Assembly (NCBI GenBank): GCA_003646705.1
Contig: QMLK01000047.1
Location: 1 to 7,015 of the forward strand
DNA: 7,015 nt
From: Deltaproteobacteria bacterium
GTDB taxonomy: Bacteria > Desulfobacterota > B13-G15
Direction of reading: 5' to 3'
Shown: in pieces, positions 1-6,544 of the stretch
Numbering within the stretch: position 1 is the stretch's first letter
Layout: the number at the start of each line of letters is the position of its first letter
Program-made: the position numbers and the translations under genes
Notes under the pieces: generated by a model
What the model was told of the DNA's origin: nothing
Seen by the model: only the letters and a program-made list of their open reading frames with translations
Database searches by the model: none

Positions 1-17
1 CTTTACCCAACCCCGCC

Positions 18-923
18 TCACCCCATCAACCACTCCAAGATCGCCTTCTGGACGTGAAGGCGGTTTTCGGCCTGATCGAAGACCACCGACTGCGGCCCGT
101 CCATCACCTCATCGGTTATCTCCTCACCCCGATGGGCCGGAAGGCAGTGCATTACCAGGGCCCCTGGGGCGGCCAGCTCCAGTAACGCCCCGTTGAGCTG
201 ATAGGGCTTGAAGACCTCGAGGCGTTGCTGGTGTTCCGATTCCTGCCCCATGGAGGCCCACACGTCGGTGTAGAGCACTTGGGCCCCCCGGGCTGCCTCC
301 TTAGGGTCGTGGGTGAGGAGGACCTTGGCCCCCTCCTCGAGGGCCCTCTCCAGGATCCGTCTGTCCGGCTCGTAGCCGGGGGGGCAGGCCAGCCGGAGCT
401 CCACATCCATCTTCAGGGACCCGTTGATCCAGGAGTTGGCCACGTTGTTGCCGTCCCCCACATAGGCCACCTTCACCTGGTAGTCCCCCAACTTCTCCCA
501 GATGGTGAAGATGTCCGAGAGGATCTGGCATGGATGCAACAGGTCGCTAAGCCCGTTTATCACGGGGACGGTGGCAAACTGGGCTAGCTCCTCGACCGTT
601 CGGTGGGCAAAGGTCCTGATCATGATGCCGTCCACATAGCGCGACAGCACCCGGGCGGTGTCGGCGATCGTCTCCCCCCTTCCGAGCTGAGTCTCCTGTG
701 AGCTGAGGAAGAGGGCGTGGCCCCCCAGTTGGTACATCCCCACCTCGAAGGAGACCCGGGTGCGGGTCGAGGGCTTCTCGAAGATCATCGCCAGGGTCTT
801 GCCCTCCAGGGGCCTCCAGCCCTCCCCCCTCTTTTGCTTCGCCTTGAGCTCCTTAGCCCTCTCCAAGAGGGCCTTGAGCTCCTCCTTGCTGAGGTCGTAA
901 AGGGAGAGGAAATCCCGCTTCAT
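18..923 (-). CDS. argF: Ornithine carbamoyltransferase (arginine biosynthesis)
   Basis: This 301-residue cytoplasmic enzyme transfers the carbamoyl group of carbamoyl phosphate to ornithine, giving citrulline, the sixth step of arginine synthesis. Seen directly: the carbamoyl-phosphate motif STRTR (residues 52-56, inside FEKPSTRTR), HPCQ (130-133), the GDGNNVA segment (156-162) of the ornithine domain, DVWASMGQE (220-228) containing the SMG loop, and HCLPAHRGEE (259-268) with the catalytic Cys260. The length is normal for the family and no motif is broken. The chosen start gives the typical family opening MKRDFLSLYDLS and has an AAGGA Shine-Dalgarno six bases upstream. SMG and HCLP separate it from aspartate carbamoyltransferase. 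The anabolic role (argF rather than catabolic arcB) is inferred, because no arginine deiminase genes are visible. It is transcribed away from the catabolic operon and is probably functionally unrelated to it. Confidence 0.97.
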   Translation of the reverse strand: MKRDFLSLYDLSKEELKALLERAKELKAKQKRGEGWRPLEGKTLAMIFEKPSTRTRVSFEVGMYQLGGHALFLSSQETQLGRGETIADTARVLSRYVDGIMIRTFAHRTVEELAQFATVPVINGLSDLLHPCQILSDIFTIWEKLGDYQVKVAYVGDGNNVANSWINGSLKMDVELRLACPPGYEPDRRILERALEEGAKVLLTHDPKEAARGAQVLYTDVWASMGQESEHQQRLEVFKPYQLNGALLELAAPGALVMHCLPAHRGEEITDEVMDGPQSVVFDQAENRLHVQKAILEWLMG

Positions 924-929
924 GTCCGA

Positions 930-934
930 TCCTT
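930..934 (-). promoter_or_regulatory. Ribosome binding site of argF
   Basis: On the minus strand AAGGA lies six bases before the ATG at 923. It matches the 16S rRNA anti-Shine-Dalgarno and supports this start codon over internal methionines. Confidence 0.7.
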
Positions 935-949
935 TTTTAAGGAGGCTGC

Positions 950-979
950 ATTTTACCGTGAAAAGGGCAAAAGGGTAAA
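950..979 (-). promoter_or_regulatory. Candidate sigma70-type promoter of argF
   Basis: Reading the minus strand, TTTACC (979-974, four of six bases matching the -35 consensus) and TAAAAT (955-950, five of six matching the -10 consensus) are separated by 18 bases. This would start transcription near 943, leaving a short leader of about 20 bases before the argF start. The -35 is weak and lies in an AT-richer patch that also carries a small tandem repeat, so the call is tentative. No recognisable ArgR box is seen nearby. Confidence 0.45.
961..976. repeat. Two-copy 8-base tandem repeat
   Basis: AAAAGGGC is followed at once by AAAAGGGT, which differs at one base. It lies in the spacer and -35 region of the proposed argF promoter. 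Two short copies are easily produced by chance, so no function is assigned. Confidence 0.4.
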
Positions 980-1020
980 GACGCCCTCCATGGTCTCGGG
1001 CGGGGCAGCAGGGCCTCCTC

Positions 1021-1068
1021 GGCGGCCTTGCAGGGTTTATAAAAGATGTTTATCCCCTAGAGGCCGCC
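1021..1068. repeat. Inverted repeat GGCGGCCT / AGGCCGCC with nested inner stem
   Basis: GGCGGCCT (1021-1028) and AGGCCGCC (1061-1068) are perfect reverse complements, 32 bases apart. Between them ATAAA (1039-1043) and TTTAT (1049-1053) form a second, inner perfect match around a five-base loop. There is no following T-run, so it is not a typical intrinsic terminator. It lies upstream of the -35 of the rightward promoter, where it could be a regulator site or simply chance in GC-rich sequence. Confidence 0.35.
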
Positions 1069-1080
1069 AAAAGCCAAGGC

Positions 1081-1108
1081 TTGACAAAATCTGAGGCCGG
1101 GCTATGAT
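1081..1108 (+). promoter_or_regulatory. Strong sigma70-like promoter for the catabolic operon
   Basis: A perfect consensus -35 TTGACA (1081-1086) is followed after 16 bases by TATGAT (1103-1108), which matches the -10 consensus at five of six positions. Transcription would begin near 1115, about 43 bases before the ligase start codon. So strong a core promoter needs no activator, which fits control by a repressor bound at the inverted repeat just downstream. Confidence 0.8.
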
Positions 1109-1118
1109 AAAACATCAT
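1104..1118. repeat. Small inverted repeat overlapping the -10 element
   Basis: ATGAT (1104-1108), a five-base spacer, and ATCAT (1114-1118) form a perfect inverted repeat that covers the -10 and the expected transcription start. It could be a second regulator site or a chance match. Confidence 0.3.
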
Positions 1119-1119
1119 T

Positions 1120-1142
1120 AAATTGTATACAGTATACAATTT
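1120..1142. promoter_or_regulatory. Probable operator: perfect 23-base palindrome, GntR-like
   Basis: AAATTGTATAC (1120-1130) and GTATACAATTT (1132-1142) are exact reverse complements around a single central A (1131). The site begins about five bases after the predicted transcription start, a classic repressor position. Each arm contains the self-complementary hexamer GTATAC (1125-1130 and 1132-1137). GT-N2-AC cores in AT-rich flanks (TTGTATACAA-like) are known operator types for GntR-family regulators of carboxylate catabolism; assignment to that family is inference. The cognate regulator gene is not in this window. An RNA hairpin is possible but the arms are AU-rich and no T-run follows, so a DNA operator is more likely than a terminator. 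Confidence 0.78.
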
Positions 1143-1143
1143 T

Positions 1144-1150
1144 GGGGGGT
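1144..1150 (+). promoter_or_regulatory. Ribosome binding site of the CoA ligase (non-canonical)
   Basis: A run GGGGGGT lies seven bases before the ATG at 1158 and can pair with the anti-Shine-Dalgarno only with a G-U wobble in place of the usual A. It directly abuts the operator palindrome, so a bound repressor or a folded hairpin would also be next to the ribosome site. Confidence 0.55.
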
Positions 1151-1157
1151 TGTCCAT

Positions 1158-2726
1158 ATGAACGTGGCTGATTGGATAAGGAAGTGGGCCTCTATCCTGC
1201 CCAAGAAGGTGGCCTTGATTTACGACGACCGTCCCATCACCTATCGGGAACTCAACGACAGGGTGAACAGGCTCGCCAATTATCTCCTGAGGCTTGGGGT
1301 AAGGGAGGGGGACCTGGTGGCGGTCCTCCTGAGGAACTGCGTGGAGTTCATGGAGATCTTCTTCGCCACCTCCAAGATCAACGCCATCTTCGTGCCGCTG
1401 AACTTTCGCTTGGTGGCCTCGGAGGTGGTCTACATCCTGAGGGATTGCTCCGCGGGGACGCTCTTCTTCGGGGAGGAGTTCGTGGAGACGGTGGAGAAGG
1501 TGAGGGGGGAAGTGCCCATCGATGAGGGGCGCTTCATCTGCATAGGGGAGGCCCCCCCTTGGGCCCAGCACTACGAACGGGTCCTCGAGGGTAGCCCTGC
1601 CGTTGAGCCAACAGGCCTCAGGGAGACAGACCCCGAGACCCCCCACATCATCATGTACACCTCCGGTACCACCGGCTTTCCCAAGGGGGCGACCTTGTCC
1701 CAGCGGAAGACCTTCTTCAACGTACTGAACGCCAACATCTATTACCACGCCACCCCCGATGACAGGATGGTGGTCTCCCGTCCCCTCTTCCACTCCGGGG
1801 GGCTCCTGGTCGACAGCCTTCCCTTCCTCTACAAGGGGGCCACGGTGGTGATGAAGAAGAGGTTCAGCCCCCAAGAGCTGCTGGAGACGGTCGAGAGGTA
1901 CAAGATCACGGTTCTTGAGACCTCAGCCACCATGTATCGCTTCATCCTCGAGCAGTGCGACCCGGACGCCTCCAGGTTTTCCTCGGTTAAGTGCTTTTTC
2001 ACCGGAGGGGAGAACGTACCCCTTTCGCTGCTGAGGGCCTACAGCGAGCGGGGCATTGTGATCTGTCAGGTCTTCGGTCAGACGGAGGCCTCCACCATCA
2101 CCTGGTTGCCCGTGGAGCACGGCCTGAGGAAGATGGGGTCGGTGGGGCTTCCGGTCTTTCACGGGGAGGTGAAGATCGTGGATGAGGAGGGCAAGGAGGT
2201 CCCTCCGGGCGAGATAGGCGAGATCGTGGTCTCCGGTCCCATCCTCATGTCGGGTTATTGGGGGAGGCCCGATCTCACAGCCGAGACCATCAAGGACGGG
2301 TGGCTCCACACCGGCGATCTCGGGGTGCGGGACGAAGAGGGGTTCTATTACGTGATAGACCGGGGCAGGAACATGTTCATCTCCGGAGGGGAGAACGTCT
2401 ATCCGGCGGAGGTGGAGCGGGTCCTGCTGGAGAACCCCAAGGTCCTCGAGGCGGCCGTAGTCGGTGTCCCCGATCCCAAGTGGGGGGAAGTGGGGAAGGC
2501 CTTCATAGTGGTGAAGGAGGGTGAGGTGCTCACCCGAGAGGATGTGATCCAGTGGTGCCTCGATAGGCTGGCCAAGTACAAGATACCCAAACACATCGAT
2601 TTTGTAGAAGCCCTCCCCAAGAACGCCGCTGGCAAGATCGTGCGACATGTGCTGAAGGAGTGGTCTGTCAAAGGGAAGCCCGACTTCCGGTTTGAGTCCC
2701 GAGGCAAGGAGGTTGAGAAAGAATGA
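1158..2726 (+). CDS. AMP-forming acyl-CoA synthetase / carboxylate-CoA ligase
   Basis: This 522-residue cytoplasmic enzyme of the ANL (AMP-binding) superfamily is expected to activate a carboxylic acid with ATP to an acyl-adenylate and transfer it to coenzyme A. Seen directly: the phosphate-binding loop YTSGTTGFPKG (residues 167-177), FGQTEA (306-311), GWLHTGDLG (381-389) with the ribose-binding Asp, the hinge region DRGRNMFISGGENVYPAEVE (401-420), and PKNAAGKIVR (487-496), in which Lys493 is the expected adenylation lysine. All motifs are present and the length is usual. The hinge has DRGRN where many relatives have DRKKD. The segment FTGGENVP (281-288) replaces the common GGAP type. The substrate cannot be deduced; medium- or long-chain fatty acids, aryl acids or keto acids are possible. 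It is the first gene of the operon and its stop overlaps the next start by ATGA. Confidence 0.93.
   Translation: MNVADWIRKWASILPKKVALIYDDRPITYRELNDRVNRLANYLLRLGVREGDLVAVLLRNCVEFMEIFFATSKINAIFVPLNFRLVASEVVYILRDCSAGTLFFGEEFVETVEKVRGEVPIDEGRFICIGEAPPWAQHYERVLEGSPAVEPTGLRETDPETPHIIMYTSGTTGFPKGATLSQRKTFFNVLNANIYYHATPDDRMVVSRPLFHSGGLLVDSLPFLYKGATVVMKKRFSPQELLETVERYKITVLETSATMYRFILEQCDPDASRFSSVKCFFTGGENVPLSLLRAYSERGIVICQVFGQTEASTITWLPVEHGLRKMGSVGLPVFHGEVKIVDEEGKEVPPGEIGEIVVSGPILMSGYWGRPDLTAETIKDGWLHTGDLGVRDEEGFYYVIDRGRNMFISGGENVYPAEVERVLLENPKVLEAAVVGVPDPKWGEVGKAFIVVKEGEVLTREDVIQWCLDRLAKYKIPKHIDFVEALPKNAAGKIVRHVLKEWSVKGKPDFRFESRGKEVEKE
2706..2713 (+). promoter_or_regulatory. Ribosome binding site of the HyuAB fusion gene
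   Basis: AAGGAGGT, a full match to the anti-Shine-Dalgarno, lies inside the end of the ligase gene, nine bases before the ATG at 2723. It fixes the start in preference to later methionines and supports coupled translation across the ATGA overlap. Confidence 0.75.
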
Positions 2727-5700
2727 GCACGAAGATAGCTGTCGATGTAGGTGGCACCTTCACAGACGTCGTCCTCTTAGACGAGTCCAAGGGAAGGCTG
2801 TTTTGCACCAAGACGCCGACGACCCACGGCGATCTCGCCGAAGGGGTGATGCGCGGCCTCGAGGAGATCCTCCAGGCGGCCTCCCTCCAGGGGGATGGCC
2901 TGCAGGTGATCCATGGCACCACCATCGGCACCAACGCGGTGGTCGAGGGGAAGGGGGCCAAGGTCGGCCTCATCACCACCGAGGGCTTCGAGGACGTGCT
3001 GGAGATAAGGCGTGTGGCGAGGCCGAAGGAGGCCGCCTTCGACTTCTGGGTGGACAACCCTCCGCCCTTGGTCCCGCGATGTCTGAGGAAGGGGGCAAAG
3101 GAGCGGATCAACGCCGAGGGGAAGGTCGTCGTCCCCTTGGACCCCTCCTCCCTTGAGGAGGCCTTTAGGGCCTTTGAGGAAGAAGGCGTGGAGGCGGTTG
3201 CGGTAAGCCTGCTCTTCTCCTTTCTCAACCCTACTCATGAGCGCCGGATACGCGATCTCCTAGAGGAGAGGTTCCCGAAAGTACATATTTCCCTCTCCTC
3301 GGAGGTATGCCCCGAGTTCAGGGAATACGAACGCACCAGCACCACCGTGATGAACGCCTACTTAGGGCCGGTCATAGAGGAGTACCTCAGGGAGTTGCTC
3401 CAGAGGCTCAAGGGGCGCCACCCCCGCTGTCAATTGTTCATCTTCCAGAGCAATGGGGGCTCGATGCCAGCGGAGGTGGCCGCCTCTTACGCCGTAAGCC
3501 TGATAAACTCCGGCCCCGCAGGGGGGGCGATCGCGGCCTCCTTCGTAAGCCATCTGACCGGACGTCAAAGGGCCATCGGCATCGACATGGGCGGGACCAC
3601 GTGTGACATCTCGGTCATCGAGGGCGGCGTGCCGAAGACCACCACGTGGGGGGGTGTGTCCGAATATCCGGTGAAGCTGCCCATGATAGATCTGCGGACG
3701 ATAGGGGCCGGGGGAGGGAGCATCGCCTGGGTGGACGATTTGGGGGTCCTACATGTGGGACCCCAGAGCGCGGGTTCGGACCCCGGGCCAGCCTGTTACG
3801 GCTGGGGTGGGGAGCTCCCCACGGTGACCGATGCCAACTGCGTCCTTGGCCGCCTGAACCCCCGCTATTTCCTAGGAGGGCGCTTTGACCTCAAGCCCGA
3901 CAGGGCCGCCGAGGCCATAAGGCGACACGTGGCCGACAAGATGGGCCTTACCGTGGAGGAGGCGGCCCTCAACATCGTGAAGATAGTGAACGCGAACATG
4001 GCCAAAGGGATAAGCAAGGTCTCCGTGGAAAAGGGCTACGACCTGAGGGATTTCGTCCTCATAGCCTTCGGTGGGGCGGCCCCCCTCCACGCCTGCGAGT
4101 TGGCCGAGGGGCTCGAGATAGGCAGCGTCATAGTCCCCTTCATGAACGGTGGGCTCTCGGCGGTGGGGCTTGCCATCTCGGAGGTGCAGCACAACTACGT
4201 CAAGACCATCGCGAAAAAGGCCCAAGGCCTGTCCCCGGAGGAACTCCTCGCCCACTTCCGCGAACTGCAGGAGAAGGGGCTTGGCCAGCTCGAGAGGGAG
4301 GGGATCGATAGGTCCCAAGCGGTCATCGAGTGGTCAGCCGACATGAGATATGAGGGGCAGTCTTGGGAGCTGAACGTACCCATTGCGCCTCGGGAGTCGA
4401 TGTCCGATGAAGATCTCGCCGAGATCGTACAGGATTTCCATCGCCTCCACCAGAAGGTTTACTCCTATTCAGAGCCGGAGGAGGTGGTCGAGTTCGTAAA
4501 CCTCAGGGTCCGGGTCAGAAAGGAGGGGAAGGACTACACCTCCCTCTTTCGGAGGGACTCGGGGGACGGTCCCTCGGAGGTCTCCCCCAAGGGCTTCAGG
4601 GCCGTATTCCTCGAGGGTCGAGGCTTCGAGGAGGTCCCCGTGTTCGCCAGGGAGGGGCTCCCCCTAGGGGTCAAACTGCAGGGTCCATGCATCATCGAGG
4701 AGGAGTTCTCCACCACCTTCTTGCCGGAGGGGTGGTCCTTGTGGGTGGACGAATTCAGGAACCTGGTGGCGGAGAGATCCGAAGGCGAAAGGGGCCCTTC
4801 CCGCCTTAAGGGTTACTCCTCCGATAAGGTCACCATGCAGGTCATCAGGTACGGCCTCGAGTCCATCGCCGACGACATGGGTCACAACCTGATGAGGATG
4901 GGAAGGACGACCATAGTGAAGGAGATAATGGACCTCAACTGCGCCGTCCTCGACCACCAAGGTCTGCTGCTGGCTCAGGCCAACCTCTGCCCCTTGATGA
5001 TGTTCAGTCTGCCCGTGTCCGCCCAATATATGCTGGAGCGCATCGATCACTTCGAGCCCGGGGACATCGTCATCTGCAACGACCCCTACTTGGGGGGACA
5101 ACATCTGCTCGATGTGCAGTTCTTCGCCCCGGTCTTCTACAAGGGGGAGTTGGTAGCCTTTGTGGCCAACATCGCCCACCATCTCGACCTGGGCGGCAGT
5201 GTCCCCGGGGGTGTGGCAGGGGGCCTGACGGAGATCTATCAGGAGGGACTGAGGATACCCTTTGTGAAGTTCTTCAAGGCCGGCAAGGAGGACCGCGAGA
5301 TAAGCAGCTTCATCGCCTCCAACATCAGGATCCCTGAGAAGACCCTGGAGGATCTCAGGGCCCAGGCGGCTACCACCCTCTGGGGGGTCAGAAGGGTTCA
5401 GGCGTTGATAGAGAAGTACGGTTTGGAGACCTTCAGGCGCTGCACCCAGATGTTGCTCCAGTACAGTGAGGAGAAGGTGCGGAGGGCCCTGCGGGAGATC
5501 CCCGACGGGCTTTACACAGGGGTCGACCACCTGGACGACGACGGGATAGGCGGTGAGCCGGTGAGGGTGCAGGTGAACGTGAGGATCTCAGGGGGGTCCA
5601 TGGTGGTCGATTTCGAGGGGACCTCGCGGCAGACCCGGGGGAACGTGAATTGTCCATGGTCGTGCACCTTGGGAGGGGTTTACTACACCCTCGTCGGGGT

Positions 5701-6544
5701 GATAGACCCCTACATGCCCGTCAACTCCGGGACCTTCAGACCGGTGGAGGTGAGGTGTCCTGAGGGCCTGGTCACTCGTCCCCTTCCCCCAGCGGGGGTG
5801 ACCGCCCGCAGCCAGACCATGACGAAGATCGTCGAGGCGATGCTCAAGGCTTTGAGTCAGGTGGTGCCTGAGCGGGTGGTGGCCGGCAGCCACGGTCAGG
5901 CCTGTACCAACAGCTTCAGCGGCGTCGACCCTCGAACCGGTAGGGCCTTTACCTACATCGAGATCCAGGGGGGCGGAGCAGGGGCACGGCCCAACAAGGA
6001 CGGCCCCGATGGACAGGATCTGCACCTGGGGCGATTCATGAACACCCCTGTGGAGGCGGCGGAGCTGGAGTATCCGGTGATGATCGAAAGATACGAGTTC
6101 ATACCCGATTCCGGTGGTGCAGGGAGGTACCGAGGGGGGTTGTCCCTGAGGAGGGACATCAGGTTCCTCACCGACGTGATCTGGGCTCGCTACTCCGACC
6201 GTCAGAAGTTCGCCCCCCAAGGTCTCTTCGGAGGGAAGGAGGGCAGCAGAGGTGCCTTCGTCCTCAACCCCGGCACTGACCGTGAGGAGCGCAAGCGGGC
6301 CAAGGGCGTGGAGACCATCAAGGCCGGGGACGTCCTCAGCATAAGGTTGCCCGGAAGCGGCGGCTACGGTCCCCCCTGGGAGAGGGAGTTGGAGAAGGTG
6401 GCCTGGGATGTAAGAAACGGGAAGGTGAGCAGGGAGGCGGCCCTGAGGGACTATCTGGTGGTCATCAGAGAGGATTGCAGCATCGATCTACAGGCGACAG
6501 AGGCCCTCAGGGCGAGGCAAAAAACTCAAGGAGGTGAGCCATGA
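2723..6544 (+). CDS. Fused HyuA-HyuB protein (hydantoinase / 5-oxoprolinase / ketone carboxylase family)
   Basis: This 1,273-residue protein joins the two subunits of the hydantoinase A/B family in one chain. The HyuA half (about 1-683) shows the ASKHA-type ATP-binding motifs DVGGTFTD (8-15), HGTTIGTNA (64-72) and DMGGTTCD (288-295), plus GAGGGSIAWVD (328-338), SAGSDPGPACYG (349-360) and FGGAAPLHACEL (449-460). After a charged linker (about 684-702) the HyuB half starts at KVTMQVIRYGLESIADDMG and contains NDPYLGGQHLLDVQFF (786-801), HHLDLGG (819-825), PDSGGAGRYRGG (1128-1139) and a glycine-rich end LPGSGGYGPP (1209-1218). Family members use ATP either to open cyclic amides (5-oxoproline, N-methylhydantoin) or to carboxylate ketones (acetone, acetophenone). 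The size is close to fused 5-oxoprolinases, but the neighbouring CoA ligase and TRAP protein do not suggest glutathione metabolism. No signal peptide is seen; it is likely cytoplasmic. The exact reaction is undetermined. It overlaps both neighbours by four bases. Confidence 0.93.
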   Translation: MSTKIAVDVGGTFTDVVLLDESKGRLFCTKTPTTHGDLAEGVMRGLEEILQAASLQGDGLQVIHGTTIGTNAVVEGKGAKVGLITTEGFEDVLEIRRVARPKEAAFDFWVDNPPPLVPRCLRKGAKERINAEGKVVVPLDPSSLEEAFRAFEEEGVEAVAVSLLFSFLNPTHERRIRDLLEERFPKVHISLSSEVCPEFREYERTSTTVMNAYLGPVIEEYLRELLQRLKGRHPRCQLFIFQSNGGSMPAEVAASYAVSLINSGPAGGAIAASFVSHLTGRQRAIGIDMGGTTCDISVIEGGVPKTTTWGGVSEYPVKLPMIDLRTIGAGGGSIAWVDDLGVLHVGPQSAGSDPGPACYGWGGELPTVTDANCVLGRLNPRYFLGGRFDLKPDRAAEAIRRHVADKMGLTVEEAALNIVKIVNANMAKGISKVSVEKGYDLRDFVLIAFGGAAPLHACELAEGLEIGSVIVPFMNGGLSAVGLAISEVQHNYVKTIAKKAQGLSPEELLAHFRELQEKGLGQLEREGIDRSQAVIEWSADMRYEGQSWELNVPIAPRESMSDEDLAEIVQDFHRLHQKVYSYSEPEEVVEFVNLRVRVRKEGKDYTSLFRRDSGDGPSEVSPKGFRAVFLEGRGFEEVPVFAREGLPLGVKLQGPCIIEEEFSTTFLPEGWSLWVDEFRNLVAERSEGERGPSRLKGYSSDKVTMQVIRYGLESIADDMGHNLMRMGRTTIVKEIMDLNCAVLDHQGLLLAQANLCPLMMFSLPVSAQYMLERIDHFEPGDIVICNDPYLGGQHLLDVQFFAPVFYKGELVAFVANIAHHLDLGGSVPGGVAGGLTEIYQEGLRIPFVKFFKAGKEDREISSFIASNIRIPEKTLEDLRAQAATTLWGVRRVQALIEKYGLETFRRCTQMLLQYSEEKVRRALREIPDGLYTGVDHLDDDGIGGEPVRVQVNVRISGGSMVVDFEGTSRQTRGNVNCPWSCTLGGVYYTLVGVIDPYMPVNSGTFRPVEVRCPEGLVTRPLPPAGVTARSQTMTKIVEAMLKALSQVVPERVVAGSHGQACTNSFSGVDPRTGRAFTYIEIQGGGAGARPNKDGPDGQDLHLGRFMNTPVEAAELEYPVMIERYEFIPDSGGAGRYRGGLSLRRDIRFLTDVIWARYSDRQKFAPQGLFGGKEGSRGAFVLNPGTDREERKRAKGVETIKAGDVLSIRLPGSGGYGPPWERELEKVAWDVRNGKVSREAALRDYLVVIREDCSIDLQATEALRARQKTQGGEP
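6528..6537 (+). promoter_or_regulatory. Very strong ribosome binding site of the TRAP solute-binding protein
   Basis: AAGGAGGTGA is a ten-base perfect match to the anti-Shine-Dalgarno, with its GGAGG core six bases from the ATG at 6541. It is the best ribosome site in the window, consistent with the need for an excess of periplasmic binding protein over the enzymes encoded upstream. Confidence 0.8.

Noticed and set aside
1..21. A GTG overlapping the argF stop by four bases on the minus strand (GTGA at 21-18), open to the window edge, as the start of a next gene.
   Set aside because: Only seven codons are visible and they resemble no known gene start. The only ribosome-site candidate is a weak GGAG upstream. 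It could be real, but it cannot be supported from this window.
1021..1068. Intrinsic terminator between the divergent genes.
   Set aside because: The stem arms are 32 bases apart, no T-run follows on either strand, and both flanking genes are transcribed away from the region, so no terminator is expected there.
990..1094. A 34-codon plus-strand frame rich in Arg codons that ends inside the promoter, considered as an arginine attenuation leader.
   Set aside because: It has no Shine-Dalgarno, it runs away from argF rather than toward it, and it ends within the TTGACA promoter of the other operon. It is also continuous with an antisense frame over argF. The Arg content probably reflects GC-rich composition.
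1050..1874. Long minus-strand open frame (274 codons) opposite the CoA ligase; similar long antisense frames lie at 1923-2648 and 4664-5530.
   Set aside because: The plus-strand proteins carry complete family motifs. The antisense translations are low-complexity, rich in His, Gly and Pro, and match no family I recognise. They are shadows produced by high GC in third positions.
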